This document shows positions 25,543 to 33,868 of a DNA stretch of 64,000 nt, one piece after another. The stretch is from Methanosaeta sp. PtaU1.Bin060 (GTDB taxonomy: Archaea; Halobacteriota; Methanosarcinia; Methanotrichales; Methanotrichaceae). The notes under the pieces are model-generated. The model had not been told where the DNA came from, did not search any database, and was given only the letters and a program-made list of their open reading frames with translations. The stretch spans positions 1 through 64,000 of the forward strand of contig MVRK01000075.1 of assembly GCA_002067365.1 (NCBI GenBank), read 5' to 3'. The position numbers and the translations under genes are program-made. Position 1 is the stretch's first letter, and each line of letters starts with the position of its first letter.

Positions 25543-26544
25543 CTAAGCCTTGTCAGAATGGCGGCCTGCCTGGCAGAGGTTTATGGTCAGCTCACCGATG
25601 TTCATGATATAATCGAGCATGCGCTCCAGGCTTCCGCTCAAGACGAGCCTCACCAGCAGCTCAGATCTGTCCTTGATCCCCGAGGAGTTTGCGATCCCCA
25701 GCGCTTGCCTCTGAATCTCTCTCGTCGTGTCTATCAGCTCGTTGGCCTTATCTGAATTTGTCTGCAGAAGATGAGAGATTGAGTCGTCTATGAGGACTCC
25801 AAGAACTGTCTCCATACGCGAGATCTCCTCCTTCAGGCCGTCTGGCAGGGGGCAATCACCCTGACTTATGATCTCGGCGATGCGATGAGCGTGATCGGCG
25901 ATCCTCTCGAGGTTCGATGCTGCCTGCATATAATTGAAGGCGGTGATGGAGTTCAGAGTCTCCTGCTTTACAGATCCCGATCTCAGGATCTCAGTGAACT
26001 GGCGGGAGATCAGGAGGTTCAGCCTGTCCACGTCATTGTCCCTCTGGATCACATCCATAGCAAGCTCCTTGTTCCCCTTCAGCAGGGCGGCGAGAGAGTC
26101 CTGGATCATCGACTTCACCACTGTCTTGATCCTCCTCAGCGCCCTCTCTGCCTGAAGCTCCTCTGAGCTGAGAAGATCCTGTATCACCACCTTGTTTATG
26201 GTCTCCTCCAGGATCTCAGGGCCTATGAGCTTGTTCACGATCTGATGCAGATCCTTCTTCTGGGCGCTTGACATGTGGCCGGATGTGACCTCGATAGTCC
26301 TATAGCCCTCAACATAGCATCCGATGATCTGCCTCACCAGGTGCTCACCAGATGTCTCTCCAATATCAAGCCTGGCCCTCAGATCCCTCTCGGAGCGATC
26401 CGCTGATAGAGTCAGGGCTCCGTTCTCGCTCTGAGTGATGTAGACTATCGACCCTGCCTGTATTCCGTTCTTGGTAGCCCAGTTCTTGGGAAGGGAGACT
26501 ATGAACGTGGACTTCCCGGTCCTCTGCACTTTTCTCGTGTCCAT
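25543..26544 (-). CDS. AbrB-PhoU fusion, phosphate uptake regulator
   Basis: A 333-residue regulator. Residues about 1-45 form a SpoVT/AbrB-type DNA-binding swapped hairpin (TFIVSLPKNWATKNGIQAGSIVYI). The rest contains two PhoU-like three-helix bundles with the E/DxxxD-type metal motifs (ISRQFTE, NLERIADHAHRIAE). This architecture is common in archaea beside pst genes and probably gives phosphate-responsive transcription control. The start is ATG 26544 with AGGTG about 3 bases upstream; GTG 26550 is in frame. It is the last gene of the pstB-phoU set. Confidence 0.88.
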   Translation of the reverse strand: MDTRKVQRTGKSTFIVSLPKNWATKNGIQAGSIVYITQSENGALTLSADRSERDLRARLDIGETSGEHLVRQIIGCYVEGYRTIEVTSGHMSSAQKKDLHQIVNKLIGPEILEETINKVVIQDLLSSEELQAERALRRIKTVVKSMIQDSLAALLKGNKELAMDVIQRDNDVDRLNLLISRQFTEILRSGSVKQETLNSITAFNYMQAASNLERIADHAHRIAEIISQGDCPLPDGLKEEISRMETVLGVLIDDSISHLLQTNSDKANELIDTTREIQRQALGIANSSGIKDRSELLVRLVLSGSLERMLDYIMNIGELTINLCQAGRHSDKA

Positions 26545-26579
26545 AAACACCTGCGTCTTCGAAACCCACTTGAGGATCG

Positions 26580-27236
26580 CTAGTTAAGATGTTCTCTTTT
26601 TGCCTCAACCATGTAGACGATGGCCTCACAGATGTTGCAGATGTGATCGCCGATCCTCTCAAGATGCCTGTTAATCATGAGCAGGGATGTTCTTTCGGAG
26701 ATCAGCTCGGGGTTCTCGATGATCCCCTTGAGAAGCTTATCTCTCGCCTTGACATAGAGTCTATCGATCTCATAATCCCATTTGGTGGCCTGGCGTGCCA
26801 TATCTGCGTCACTGCTCATCAAAGCCTCCAACGACTGGGCGAGCATCTTCCTGTCGACCTCAGCCATATGCGGTATATAATCAAGCGTTGTAACCAATGT
26901 CCTGCCCTGGCATTGGGCCGGAACCCTGGCCACGTCGACTGCCAGGTCCCCAATCCTCTCCAGGTCGATGCCGATCTTCAGGATGCCTATGATCATCCTA
27001 AGATCCTTGGCCATCGGCTGCTGCAGGGCCAGAAGTTCCAGGCACAGATTCTCCATCTTAAGGCTGGCATCATCGACCATCTGATCGTTCTTTATGACTT
27101 CGCGCGCCAGATTTGCATTCGAATCGCGAAGCGCAATCACAGATTGATCTATGGCCGCGCCCACCAGATCCGCCAGCTTCTCAGCCAGAGCCTTCAGCTC
27201 ATCCAGCTTTCTGTGGTATCGCTCCCTGTAAGGCAT
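26580..27236 (-). CDS. phoU: Phosphate signalling regulator PhoU
   Basis: A 218-residue PhoU with the classic two-repeat helical structure. It begins MPYRERYHRKLDELKALAEKLA and has two metal-binding helices, IDLERIGDLAVDVARV and HLERIGDHICNICEA. PhoU links the state of the Pst transporter to gene regulation and limits phosphate uptake. It sits 24 bases after pstB on the same strand. Confidence 0.93.
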   Translation of the reverse strand: MPYRERYHRKLDELKALAEKLADLVGAAIDQSVIALRDSNANLAREVIKNDQMVDDASLKMENLCLELLALQQPMAKDLRMIIGILKIGIDLERIGDLAVDVARVPAQCQGRTLVTTLDYIPHMAEVDRKMLAQSLEALMSSDADMARQATKWDYEIDRLYVKARDKLLKGIIENPELISERTSLLMINRHLERIGDHICNICEAIVYMVEAKREHLN

Positions 27237-27260
27237 CGTCGTGCCCCCTTCACGGACCTC

Positions 27261-28007
27261 TCATCCAAACCTTCCGGTGATATAATCCTCGGTGCTCTTC
27301 TCTTTCGGCATCTCGAAGAGGCGTTTTGTCTCCCCCACCTCAATCAGCTCGCCGAGAAGGAAGAAGGCCGTACAATCGGAGACCCTGGCAGCCTGCTGCA
27401 TATTATGGGTCACAATCACCTGGGTGTAGTTGTCCTTCAGCGCCTCCATGAGGCTCTCTATCTTGCCGGTAGAGATGGGATCAAGCGCACTGCACGGCTC
27501 GTCGAACAGGATCACATCAGGCTTCATGGCCAGGGTCCTGGCAATGCACAGCCGCTGTTGCTGGCCACCAGAAAGACCCAGAGCCGGCTGATTCAGCCTA
27601 TCGCTGACCTCCTCCCAAAGGGCGGCGGCCTTCAGGCTGCGCTCGACTACCTGGCCCACATTCTTGAATCCGTGAATCCTCGGACCATAGGCCACATTGT
27701 CGAAGATGGACATTGGGAAAGGGTTGGGCTTCTGGAAGACCATGCCGATCCTCTTTCTTATCTCCACCACATCTACATCATTCTCATAAATATTAATGCC
27801 ATCATAAAGAACATCTCCCTTGATCACGACCCCCTCCACGAGATCGTTCATCCTGTTCAGGCATCGGATAAAGGTGGACTTACCACAGCCGGAAGGCCCG
27901 ATGAGGGCAGTTATCTTCTTTTCTGGAATCTCGAGGTTTATGTCCTTTAAGGCGTGCTTTTCGCCATACCATAGATTCAGGCCCTTGGAGATGATCTTGG
28001 AGGTCAA
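27261..28007 (-). CDS. pstB: Phosphate ABC transporter ATP-binding protein PstB
   Basis: A 248-residue ABC ATPase matching PstB closely. Walker A is GPSGCGKST followed by [14 protein letters not shown], a PstB hallmark. The signature is [13 protein letters not shown], Walker [14 protein letters not shown] and the H-loop VTHNMQQA. The start is TTG 28007 ([14 protein letters not shown] follows). The usual upstream partners pstS, pstC and pstA are not encoded on either side within the window. Confidence 0.94.
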   Translation of the reverse strand: MTSKIISKGLNLWYGEKHALKDINLEIPEKKITALIGPSGCGKSTFIRCLNRMNDLVEGVVIKGDVLYDGINIYENDVDVVEIRKRIGMVFQKPNPFPMSIFDNVAYGPRIHGFKNVGQVVERSLKAAALWEEVSDRLNQPALGLSGGQQQRLCIARTLAMKPDVILFDEPCSALDPISTGKIESLMEALKDNYTQVIVTHNMQQAARVSDCTAFFLLGELIEVGETKRLFEMPKEKSTEDYITGRFG

Positions 28008-28196
28008 CGCCGATCCCTTTTTGCAGGTGATTTTTTGCTCTTTCGATGGATTTCGCCGATGGGCAGCTCGCCTATGGTCTGAGGCTTCATGCCCGCCAGT
28101 GCCGTAATGGCAACAGACCGATCCTGGCGCTCAGGCATTTCCCAGATGCACTCGCACCTCGATGAAGGCGAGCGTCTTGCCTTGATCGCAGAGAGA

Positions 28197-28229
28197 CTAT
28201 ATAGCTCTTCCTATATAGACTATATATAT
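28197..28229. repeat. Three copies of CTATATA-type palindrome upstream of pstB and a small gene
   Basis: CTATATAG occurs at 28197-28204 and 28211-28218, followed by CTATATATAT at 28220-28229. The motif is self-complementary and TATA-like. It sits between divergently transcribed pstB (starting at 28007) and the gene at 28350. It could be tandem promoters or an operator; this cannot be settled from sequence alone. Confidence 0.4.
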
Positions 28230-28349
28230 GCAGGGCTGCATACAAATATGGCGGAAATCCAGGCTGACGCTGCCGTATCCCAGATTGCTGACATCCGCTG
28301 AAGGCAGACCCTGGCGCGACTTGGAGCACAGAAACCCTTTATCGCTTGA

Positions 28350-28712
28350 ATGCTCTCTGATAAGATCATGACAAGAGAGTTGAGCGCAAGGGACAAAGAG
28401 GTCCTTCTGAAGCTCGTTCCCGAGATGGCAGATCTCCTCGCCCAGGGGATCGATATCGAGTACATGAATATCCTTCCACCTGTGGCCAATCACCACTCCA
28501 GGGATGAGAAGGACTTCGAGGAGCGTCTCAAGCATCTCGATGCACAGGAAATGCGCTATCTCGCGGACCGCATCCTCGACGGCTCTGAGAGCCTGGGCTG
28601 CCTTTATCCGGAGTTCGCAGAGGCTTTCTTCACAGCTGCTGGGCAAAGACTGTCAAGCGCAGTCTCTGACCGGCTCAGGGAGGTCTACATGTCCAGCGAG
28701 GGATGCAATTAG
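28350..28712 (+). CDS. Hypothetical helical protein
   Basis: A 120-residue soluble, mostly alpha-helical, acidic protein (for example LSARDKEVLLKLVPEMADLLAQ). No motif or family is recognised. ATG 28350 and ATG 28368 are both possible starts. It is followed by two genes on the same strand, a small zinc protein and an HDAC-fold enzyme, but the 73-base gap to the next gene leaves co-transcription uncertain. Confidence 0.6.
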   Translation: MLSDKIMTRELSARDKEVLLKLVPEMADLLAQGIDIEYMNILPPVANHHSRDEKDFEERLKHLDAQEMRYLADRILDGSESLGCLYPEFAEAFFTAAGQRLSSAVSDRLREVYMSSEGCN

Positions 28713-28785
28713 CAAGAGGACATGATCCGTATATTACCGACAGCTTTTTTGCCTCGGCCCTGTCCTTGAAACTTGAGGATAAATC

Positions 28786-28983
28786 ATGTCTGATGAGGAC
28801 CTGGCAGTTCTCGAACACTTCGTGCCGTTCTGTCCGAAATGCGGCAACGAGTGCGAGCAGAAGGAGCTGAGGCGGGCCCTGGACGCAGAGAAGTGGCAGA
28901 AGATAGTGATAGAGACCATCTTCTACTGCAAGATCTGCGATAACTACTGGAGCGAAGGCCTCGTAGAGAAAGGTTACAAATGA
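28786..28983 (+). CDS. Small two-CxxC zinc-ribbon protein
   Basis: A 65-residue protein with CPKCGNEC near residue 16 and CKICDNYW near residue 48, the arrangement of a single zinc ribbon. A helix (QKELRRALDAEKWQKIVIE) separates the two halves. The stop overlaps the start of the HDAC-fold gene by four bases (ATGA), so the products may work together; no function is known. Confidence 0.72.
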   Translation: MSDEDLAVLEHFVPFCPKCGNECEQKELRRALDAEKWQKIVIETIFYCKICDNYWSEGLVEKGYK

Positions 28984-30101
28984 TCTGCCTCTACTACACA
29001 GACAAGTTCCTGAGCTACAACTTCGGGCCGGAGCATCCCATGAATCCAGTGCGCATGGTGCTCACCTACAAGCTCATGGAGGAGGCGGGCATCCTTGATG
29101 AGGATACCTGCAGGGTGGAGCCCTGCCTGGCTGAGGAGAAGGACCTGCTCAGGGTCCATACCCCGGAGTACTTGGCGTCCGTCAGATCAGAGGTGCCCGA
29201 TCTGGCCTTTGGCCTCGGCACCGACGACACGCCTGTATTTCCCGGAATCTGCAATGCCTCGCGCCTCGTGGCGGGGGGAAGCATCGACGCTGCAAAGCGC
29301 ATGATAGAGGAGGACTGCAGCGCCTTCAGCATCAGCGGTGGCCTTCACCACGCCTTTCCCACATTGGCCGCGGGCTTCTGCATCTTCAATGACCCTGCGC
29401 TTGCCATCTGCATCCTCAAGGAGAAGTTCGAGAGGATACTATATATCGACATCGACGGCCATCATGGAGATGGCGTCCAGCAGATATTCTATGACGACCC
29501 GAGGGTCCTTACGGTATCGATGCACGAGTCAGGAAAGTACATCTTTCCCGGCACCGGCTTCATCGATGAGCTTGGGTCGGGACCCGGACTCGGCTACTCT
29601 GTGAACATCCCCATGCCTATGTACGCAGGCGACGATGAGTACCATTTCGCATTCGATGAGATCGTCCCGAGGCTCTTCGAGTGGTACAGGCCGCAGGTCG
29701 TGGTCGGGCAGTTCGGTGTGGATACGCATTACTCCGACCCCCTCACGAGCCTGAACCTGACGCTGAACGGCTTTGACTACCTTGTCAGGCGCATTGTCGA
29801 TCTGACGCGCCAATACTCTGGCGGCAGACTTCTGGCCCTCGGCGGCGGGGGCTATAACATGGAGGTGGTGCCAGTCGCCTGGACGAGCGTCCTTCATATT
29901 ATGAGGGGAGAGCCTCTGCCCGAATACCTGCCACCCTACTGGGTCGAGTTCTTCACGAACCTGGTAGGCAGCGAGCCTCTGACCCTTCCGGACATCGAGA
30001 TGAATGTCGGGAAAGAGACGAAGAAGAGGATCACAGCCGAGCTCTCGGAGACGCTCAAAGGGCTGAAGGGCAAGCTCTCGGAGATCCATAAGATATTTTA
30101 A
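28980..30101 (+). CDS. Histone-deacetylase-family protein (AcuC-like)
   Basis: A 373-residue deacetylase-fold enzyme close to the AcuC/class I HDAC type. Catalytic elements: SGGLHHAFP (His-His dyad), YIDIDGHHGDGVQ (metal-binding Asp and His), VGQFGVDTHYSDPL (third Asp) and LALGGGGYN (glycine loop). The N-terminal YNFGPEHPMNPVRM matches the active-site rim of class I enzymes. Targets could be an archaeal chromatin protein or acetyl-CoA synthetase; unknown here. It is coupled to the zinc-ribbon gene upstream. Confidence 0.9.
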   Translation: MICLYYTDKFLSYNFGPEHPMNPVRMVLTYKLMEEAGILDEDTCRVEPCLAEEKDLLRVHTPEYLASVRSEVPDLAFGLGTDDTPVFPGICNASRLVAGGSIDAAKRMIEEDCSAFSISGGLHHAFPTLAAGFCIFNDPALAICILKEKFERILYIDIDGHHGDGVQQIFYDDPRVLTVSMHESGKYIFPGTGFIDELGSGPGLGYSVNIPMPMYAGDDEYHFAFDEIVPRLFEWYRPQVVVGQFGVDTHYSDPLTSLNLTLNGFDYLVRRIVDLTRQYSGGRLLALGGGGYNMEVVPVAWTSVLHIMRGEPLPEYLPPYWVEFFTNLVGSEPLTLPDIEMNVGKETKKRITAELSETLKGLKGKLSEIHKIF

Positions 30102-30237
30102 GATCGCATCAATCCTGGATGCAGGATAAAAAGGGCGAGATTGAGAGGGGAAAGAGACGATTGTCGCCCTGCAAATTTGCAGTCCCGAAACCTTTACCTA
30201 CTCTTATACCATCTCATTAGAGGTCAGGTGACCCCTA

Positions 30238-32103
30238 TTGCAATTACTCCTGATTCATTCAGATTATATAGAGTTCGAGGCCAAGCGGCCCACAAAGATG
30301 GCAGAAGAGATCGATGAGCAGGCCAAGAAGGGCCGCCTTGAGGAGGCCCTCTGCGCCTTCGTGGCAGTGGAGAAGTTCGACGAGGACGACACCGAGGCTG
30401 TGATCGCCGAGGGCTCAAAGCAGATCTCCGACGTGGCGACGCAGGTCCACGCCGAGCGCATCATGCTCTACCCCTACGCCCACCTGAGCTCCAACCTCTC
30501 GACCCCCGCGACAGCTGTCAAGATCTTGAAAGGCATGGCTGAGACCCTTTCCAGGGATTACGAGGTCGTGCGCGCTCCCTTCGGCTGGTACAAGGCCTTC
30601 ACACTGAGCTGCAAGGGCCATCCTCTCTCTGAGCTCTCGCGGTCGATCCGCCTTGGAGATGGCGAGGTTGTCTCCGAGGCGCTCAAGTCAGAGGCCAAGG
30701 CGGTCTCATACTGGAAGATCATGGACCTCGACGGCCGCCTGATAGATGCCGATAAGTTCGATTTCGCGGGCCACGAGAACCTGCGGAAATTCACCAACTA
30801 CGAGATCTCCAAGGCCAGGGCTGTGGACAAGGTCCCGCCCCACGTCGATCTGATGAGGCGCTTGGAGCTTGTGGACTACGAGCCCGGCTCAGATCCTGGC
30901 AACATGCGCTACTACCCCAAGGGACGGCTGGTCAAGTCCTTGCTCGAGAACTACGTCCTCGATAGGGCGACTGAGCTAGGCGCGATGGAGGTCGAGACGC
31001 CCATCATGTACGACATGGAGCATCCGACGCTGAAGAAGTATCTCGACCGCTTCCCCGCCCGCCAGTACCAGATCGAGGCGGATAAGAAGCGCCTATTCCT
31101 GCGCTTCGCAGCATGCTTCGGCCAGTTCCTCATGGGCCACGACATGACCATCTCCTACAAGGCATTGCCCCTCAAGATGCTGGAGATCACCCGCTACAGC
31201 TTCCGGCGCGAGCAGCGCGGCGAGCTTGTGGGCATCCGCCGCCTGAGGGCCTTCACCATGCCGGATATGCACACCCTGACCCGCGATATGTCGCAGGCTA
31301 CAGAGGAATTCAGGGCTCAGTACCAGGCGTGCATCTCAGTGCTGAAGGATGTGGGCCTCGACCTCGATGACTACGAGGTGGCGATCCGCTTCACGAAGGA
31401 CTTCTACGCCGAGAACAAGGAGTTCATCGAGGGCCTGGTTGAGATCGTCAAGAAGCCGGTGCTGATCGAGATGTGGGATGAGAGGTTCTTCTACTTCGTC
31501 CTGAAGTTCGAGTTCAATTTCGTGGACAACCTGGACAAGGCCAGCGCCCTCTCGACGGTGCAGATCGATGTCGAGAACGCCGAGCGCTACGATATCTCCT
31601 ATGTCGATGAGGCAGGGGAGAAAAAGAGGCCCATTCTGCTTCACTGCTCGCCCTCCGGGGCGATTGAGCGCGTCATGTACGCCCTCCTTGAGAAGGCTGC
31701 TCGCGAGGCAGAGGAGGGAAAGCTCCCGATGCTCAAGACCTGGCTCTCGCCCACCCAGGTAAGGATCATACCCGTCGCCGAGCGCCACCTGGCCCGCGCC
31801 CAGGAGATCGTCTCTGCTCTGGGATTCAGGACTGACATAGACGACAGGGACGAGACAGTGGGGAAGAAGATCCGGGACGCTGGGAGGGAGTGGATTCCTT
31901 ATGTCGTGGTGATAGGAGACGATGAGCTGGCATCTGGCAAGCTCACTGTCACTGTCAGGCAGGAGTCCACGCCGAAGTCAGCGACCAAGGTCGCAATGAG
32001 CGTCGAGGACCTGAGGGCGCGCCTCTCTGCAGAGACGGCCGGGATGCCGTGGCGTAGGCTGCCGCTGCCGGTGAAGCTCTCTTTGCGGCCCAAGTTCATC
32101 TGA
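30238..32103 (+). CDS. thrS: Threonyl-tRNA synthetase (archaeal type)
   Basis: A 621-residue class II synthetase. The N-terminal domain (about 1-140, [20 protein letters not shown]) is the archaeal D-aminoacyl-tRNA-deacylase-like editing domain rather than the bacterial one. The catalytic core carries motif 2 ([20 protein letters not shown]) and motif 3 ([15 protein letters not shown]), and the anticodon-binding domain is at the end. Translation appears to begin at TTG 30238, with AGGTGA about 6 bases upstream and no upstream ATG. This gene alone would supply Thr-tRNA synthesis. Confidence 0.95.
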   Translation: MQLLLIHSDYIEFEAKRPTKMAEEIDEQAKKGRLEEALCAFVAVEKFDEDDTEAVIAEGSKQISDVATQVHAERIMLYPYAHLSSNLSTPATAVKILKGMAETLSRDYEVVRAPFGWYKAFTLSCKGHPLSELSRSIRLGDGEVVSEALKSEAKAVSYWKIMDLDGRLIDADKFDFAGHENLRKFTNYEISKARAVDKVPPHVDLMRRLELVDYEPGSDPGNMRYYPKGRLVKSLLENYVLDRATELGAMEVETPIMYDMEHPTLKKYLDRFPARQYQIEADKKRLFLRFAACFGQFLMGHDMTISYKALPLKMLEITRYSFRREQRGELVGIRRLRAFTMPDMHTLTRDMSQATEEFRAQYQACISVLKDVGLDLDDYEVAIRFTKDFYAENKEFIEGLVEIVKKPVLIEMWDERFFYFVLKFEFNFVDNLDKASALSTVQIDVENAERYDISYVDEAGEKKRPILLHCSPSGAIERVMYALLEKAAREAEEGKLPMLKTWLSPTQVRIIPVAERHLARAQEIVSALGFRTDIDDRDETVGKKIRDAGREWIPYVVVIGDDELASGKLTVTVRQESTPKSATKVAMSVEDLRARLSAETAGMPWRRLPLPVKLSLRPKFI

Positions 32104-32279
32104 GCCGGTGGCCGCCAAAAACCTGCCCAGAATCGGGCAGATTCGCCCTATTTTTTGTTCTCGGATGTTCCTGCTTTTCTCGTAGAGCGTCGGCTTAATG
32201 CGACTTTTGTGACGTAGATTCTCCCGACAGTAACTATTATTAGTTATAAAATGCATTATGCTCTTGGAGGTGATAGGAG

Positions 32280-32390
32280 ATGTCCACACTAACCGACCAG
32301 ATAATCGCCATAGTGATCTTCGGCCTGGCAACCTTCGTCCTGCCTGCGGCGCTCAACAGGTTCGCAGACTCCCGAAGCCAGCCGAGATAG
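32280..32390 (+). CDS. 36-residue single-pass membrane protein
   Basis: A short frame with unusually strong signals. ATG 32280 has GGAGGTG at 32266-32272, 7 bases upstream, and TTATAAAA at about 32244-32251 suits a TATA box. The product (MSTLTDQIIAIVIFGLATFV...) has one hydrophobic helix of about 18 residues, then a short charged tail ending SRSQPR. It matches no family I know. It could be a subunit or regulator of a membrane complex. Confidence 0.6.
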   Translation: MSTLTDQIIAIVIFGLATFVLPAALNRFADSRSQPR

Positions 32391-32487
32391 ACGGCCCGGG
32401 TTCTGAGTTCACCCTCTTTTCAGATCCCTTTGTTCTCGCAAATCCTATCGCAAGGCCCGCCCTAAAAATATTGTTTCAGCTTTGCGA

Positions 32488-33630
32488 TCAGGATTCTGCT
32501 CTCATGGGATGTCTGTCCACGCCGGACCCGCCAGGTATATAGAAAACCTGCCCGAGGTCGCTGTAGTAGTTGCCACGTCTTCCATCATCCCAGCGGTTGC
32601 TCAGGCCCAGGTCGTAGGCGTTATTGACGTTGTTCGCAAGGCGGTTTTCGAAGATGAGGTTCCAGCCCGATGAGAAGGTCAGATAGATCCCGTACCCGTT
32701 GTTCGCAATGATATTTCCCTCAAGAGTGTTGTTGCTGCTGCGGTAGGCCAGATACAGCCCTTTTCCATTTTTAAAGAGAGAGTTGCCCCCGATCAAATTG
32801 TCATTGCTGTCATAGGCGAGATATATGCCCTTGGCATTGCCCAGGGCGGTATTGTTCATGATTGAATTTTCGCGGGAGCTGTCCAGGTACAGCCCTGCAG
32901 CCTTGTTGTTGCTCGCATTGTTCTCCATGAGGATGTTGTGGTCGCTTGACTCCGTCAGGGCAATCCCGTGCCAATCATTGCGAAGGACGCTGTTGTCGAG
33001 CATCGAGTTGTTGCTGCTAGACCGCAGGGATATAGAGCAGTCGCCGTTGTTCTCCAGATCGTTATTCTGGATGATGTTCTCCTGAGAGTAGGCAAGGAAG
33101 ATTCCGCAGTCACTCTCCTCCCCGATGCTATTGTCCTTAATACTATTATTTTTAATAATGTTTCTTCGAGAGCAGATCAGGGTGATGCCGTTGGTGTTGT
33201 TGTTCACATCGTTGAAGGCGATCATGTTGTGGCCGGAATCCACCAGGCGAATGCCGTCGAGAGAGCCGCTGACACTGTTATTTCTAATTGTGTTATTGCC
33301 AGAAGCCACCAGGATCCCTGTCATGCGCGTTGTTCTTATGTCCATGCCCGAAACCTCGATCCCATCTGCCAAGAGGGCCAATCCGTCTCCTCTCGCCCCC
33401 GCGTCCAGCATTGGGCCGCCCTCACCCACCAGCGACAGACGCCTGGTGATGTTGAGGCTCTCGCGGTAGATCCCCGCGTGGACCAAGAGTATATCGCCCG
33501 GCTTAGCAGCATCCACAGCCGCCTGGATGCTCTCGCCAGGGTTGACGTCGATCTGAACAGCACCGACCGCTGGTGCCAAAAAGAGGACAGCCAAAGCTAT
33601 GACCGCCAGAAGACTCATCCATTCCTTCAT
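32488..33630 (-). CDS. Secreted NosD-like right-handed beta-helix protein
   Basis: A 380-residue exported protein. After a signal peptide (residues 1-24, ending APAVGA) comes the NosD-type opening IQAAVDAAKPGDILLVHAGIYRESLNI. About eleven to thirteen PbH1 repeats of 22-24 residues follow, built around N-x-I-x-x-N and G-I/L-x-L (for example GIFLAYSQENIIQNNDLENN). Such proteins form a parallel beta-helix and often bind carbohydrate or sit in the envelope. The start is ATG 33630 with GGGTGAGG upstream. It is isolated from nos genes, so a copper role is unlikely. Confidence 0.85.
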   Translation of the reverse strand: MKEWMSLLAVIALAVLFLAPAVGAVQIDVNPGESIQAAVDAAKPGDILLVHAGIYRESLNITRRLSLVGEGGPMLDAGARGDGLALLADGIEVSGMDIRTTRMTGILVASGNNTIRNNSVSGSLDGIRLVDSGHNMIAFNDVNNNTNGITLICSRRNIIKNNSIKDNSIGEESDCGIFLAYSQENIIQNNDLENNGDCSISLRSSSNNSMLDNSVLRNDWHGIALTESSDHNILMENNASNNKAAGLYLDSSRENSIMNNTALGNAKGIYLAYDSNDNLIGGNSLFKNGKGLYLAYRSSNNTLEGNIIANNGYGIYLTFSSGWNLIFENRLANNVNNAYDLGLSNRWDDGRRGNYYSDLGQVFYIPGGSGVDRHPMRAES

Positions 33631-33868
33631 TGCCTCACCCTTTGAAGGAATAATGGAGTTCCAGAATTTTAAAACTTGCCTCTGAACTTCCGAGAAGGAG
33701 GCGATCAAGCAGATCAATCCCTGCCCAAGGCTTGGTGCCAGCAGCTTATAACTGCAGACGTCTTCAGCTTCGAGGCTGAAGCAGAGAGCCCGATCTCCAG
33801 ACCCTGCATCAGTAAACGAAGCCATGAGAAGATTTATCGCCGGACAGAAGCATTAACTAAAGTCAGAC

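Noticed and set aside
26589-27950. A 453-codon open frame on the plus strand
   Set aside because: It is antisense to phoU and pstB and has no recognisable domain.
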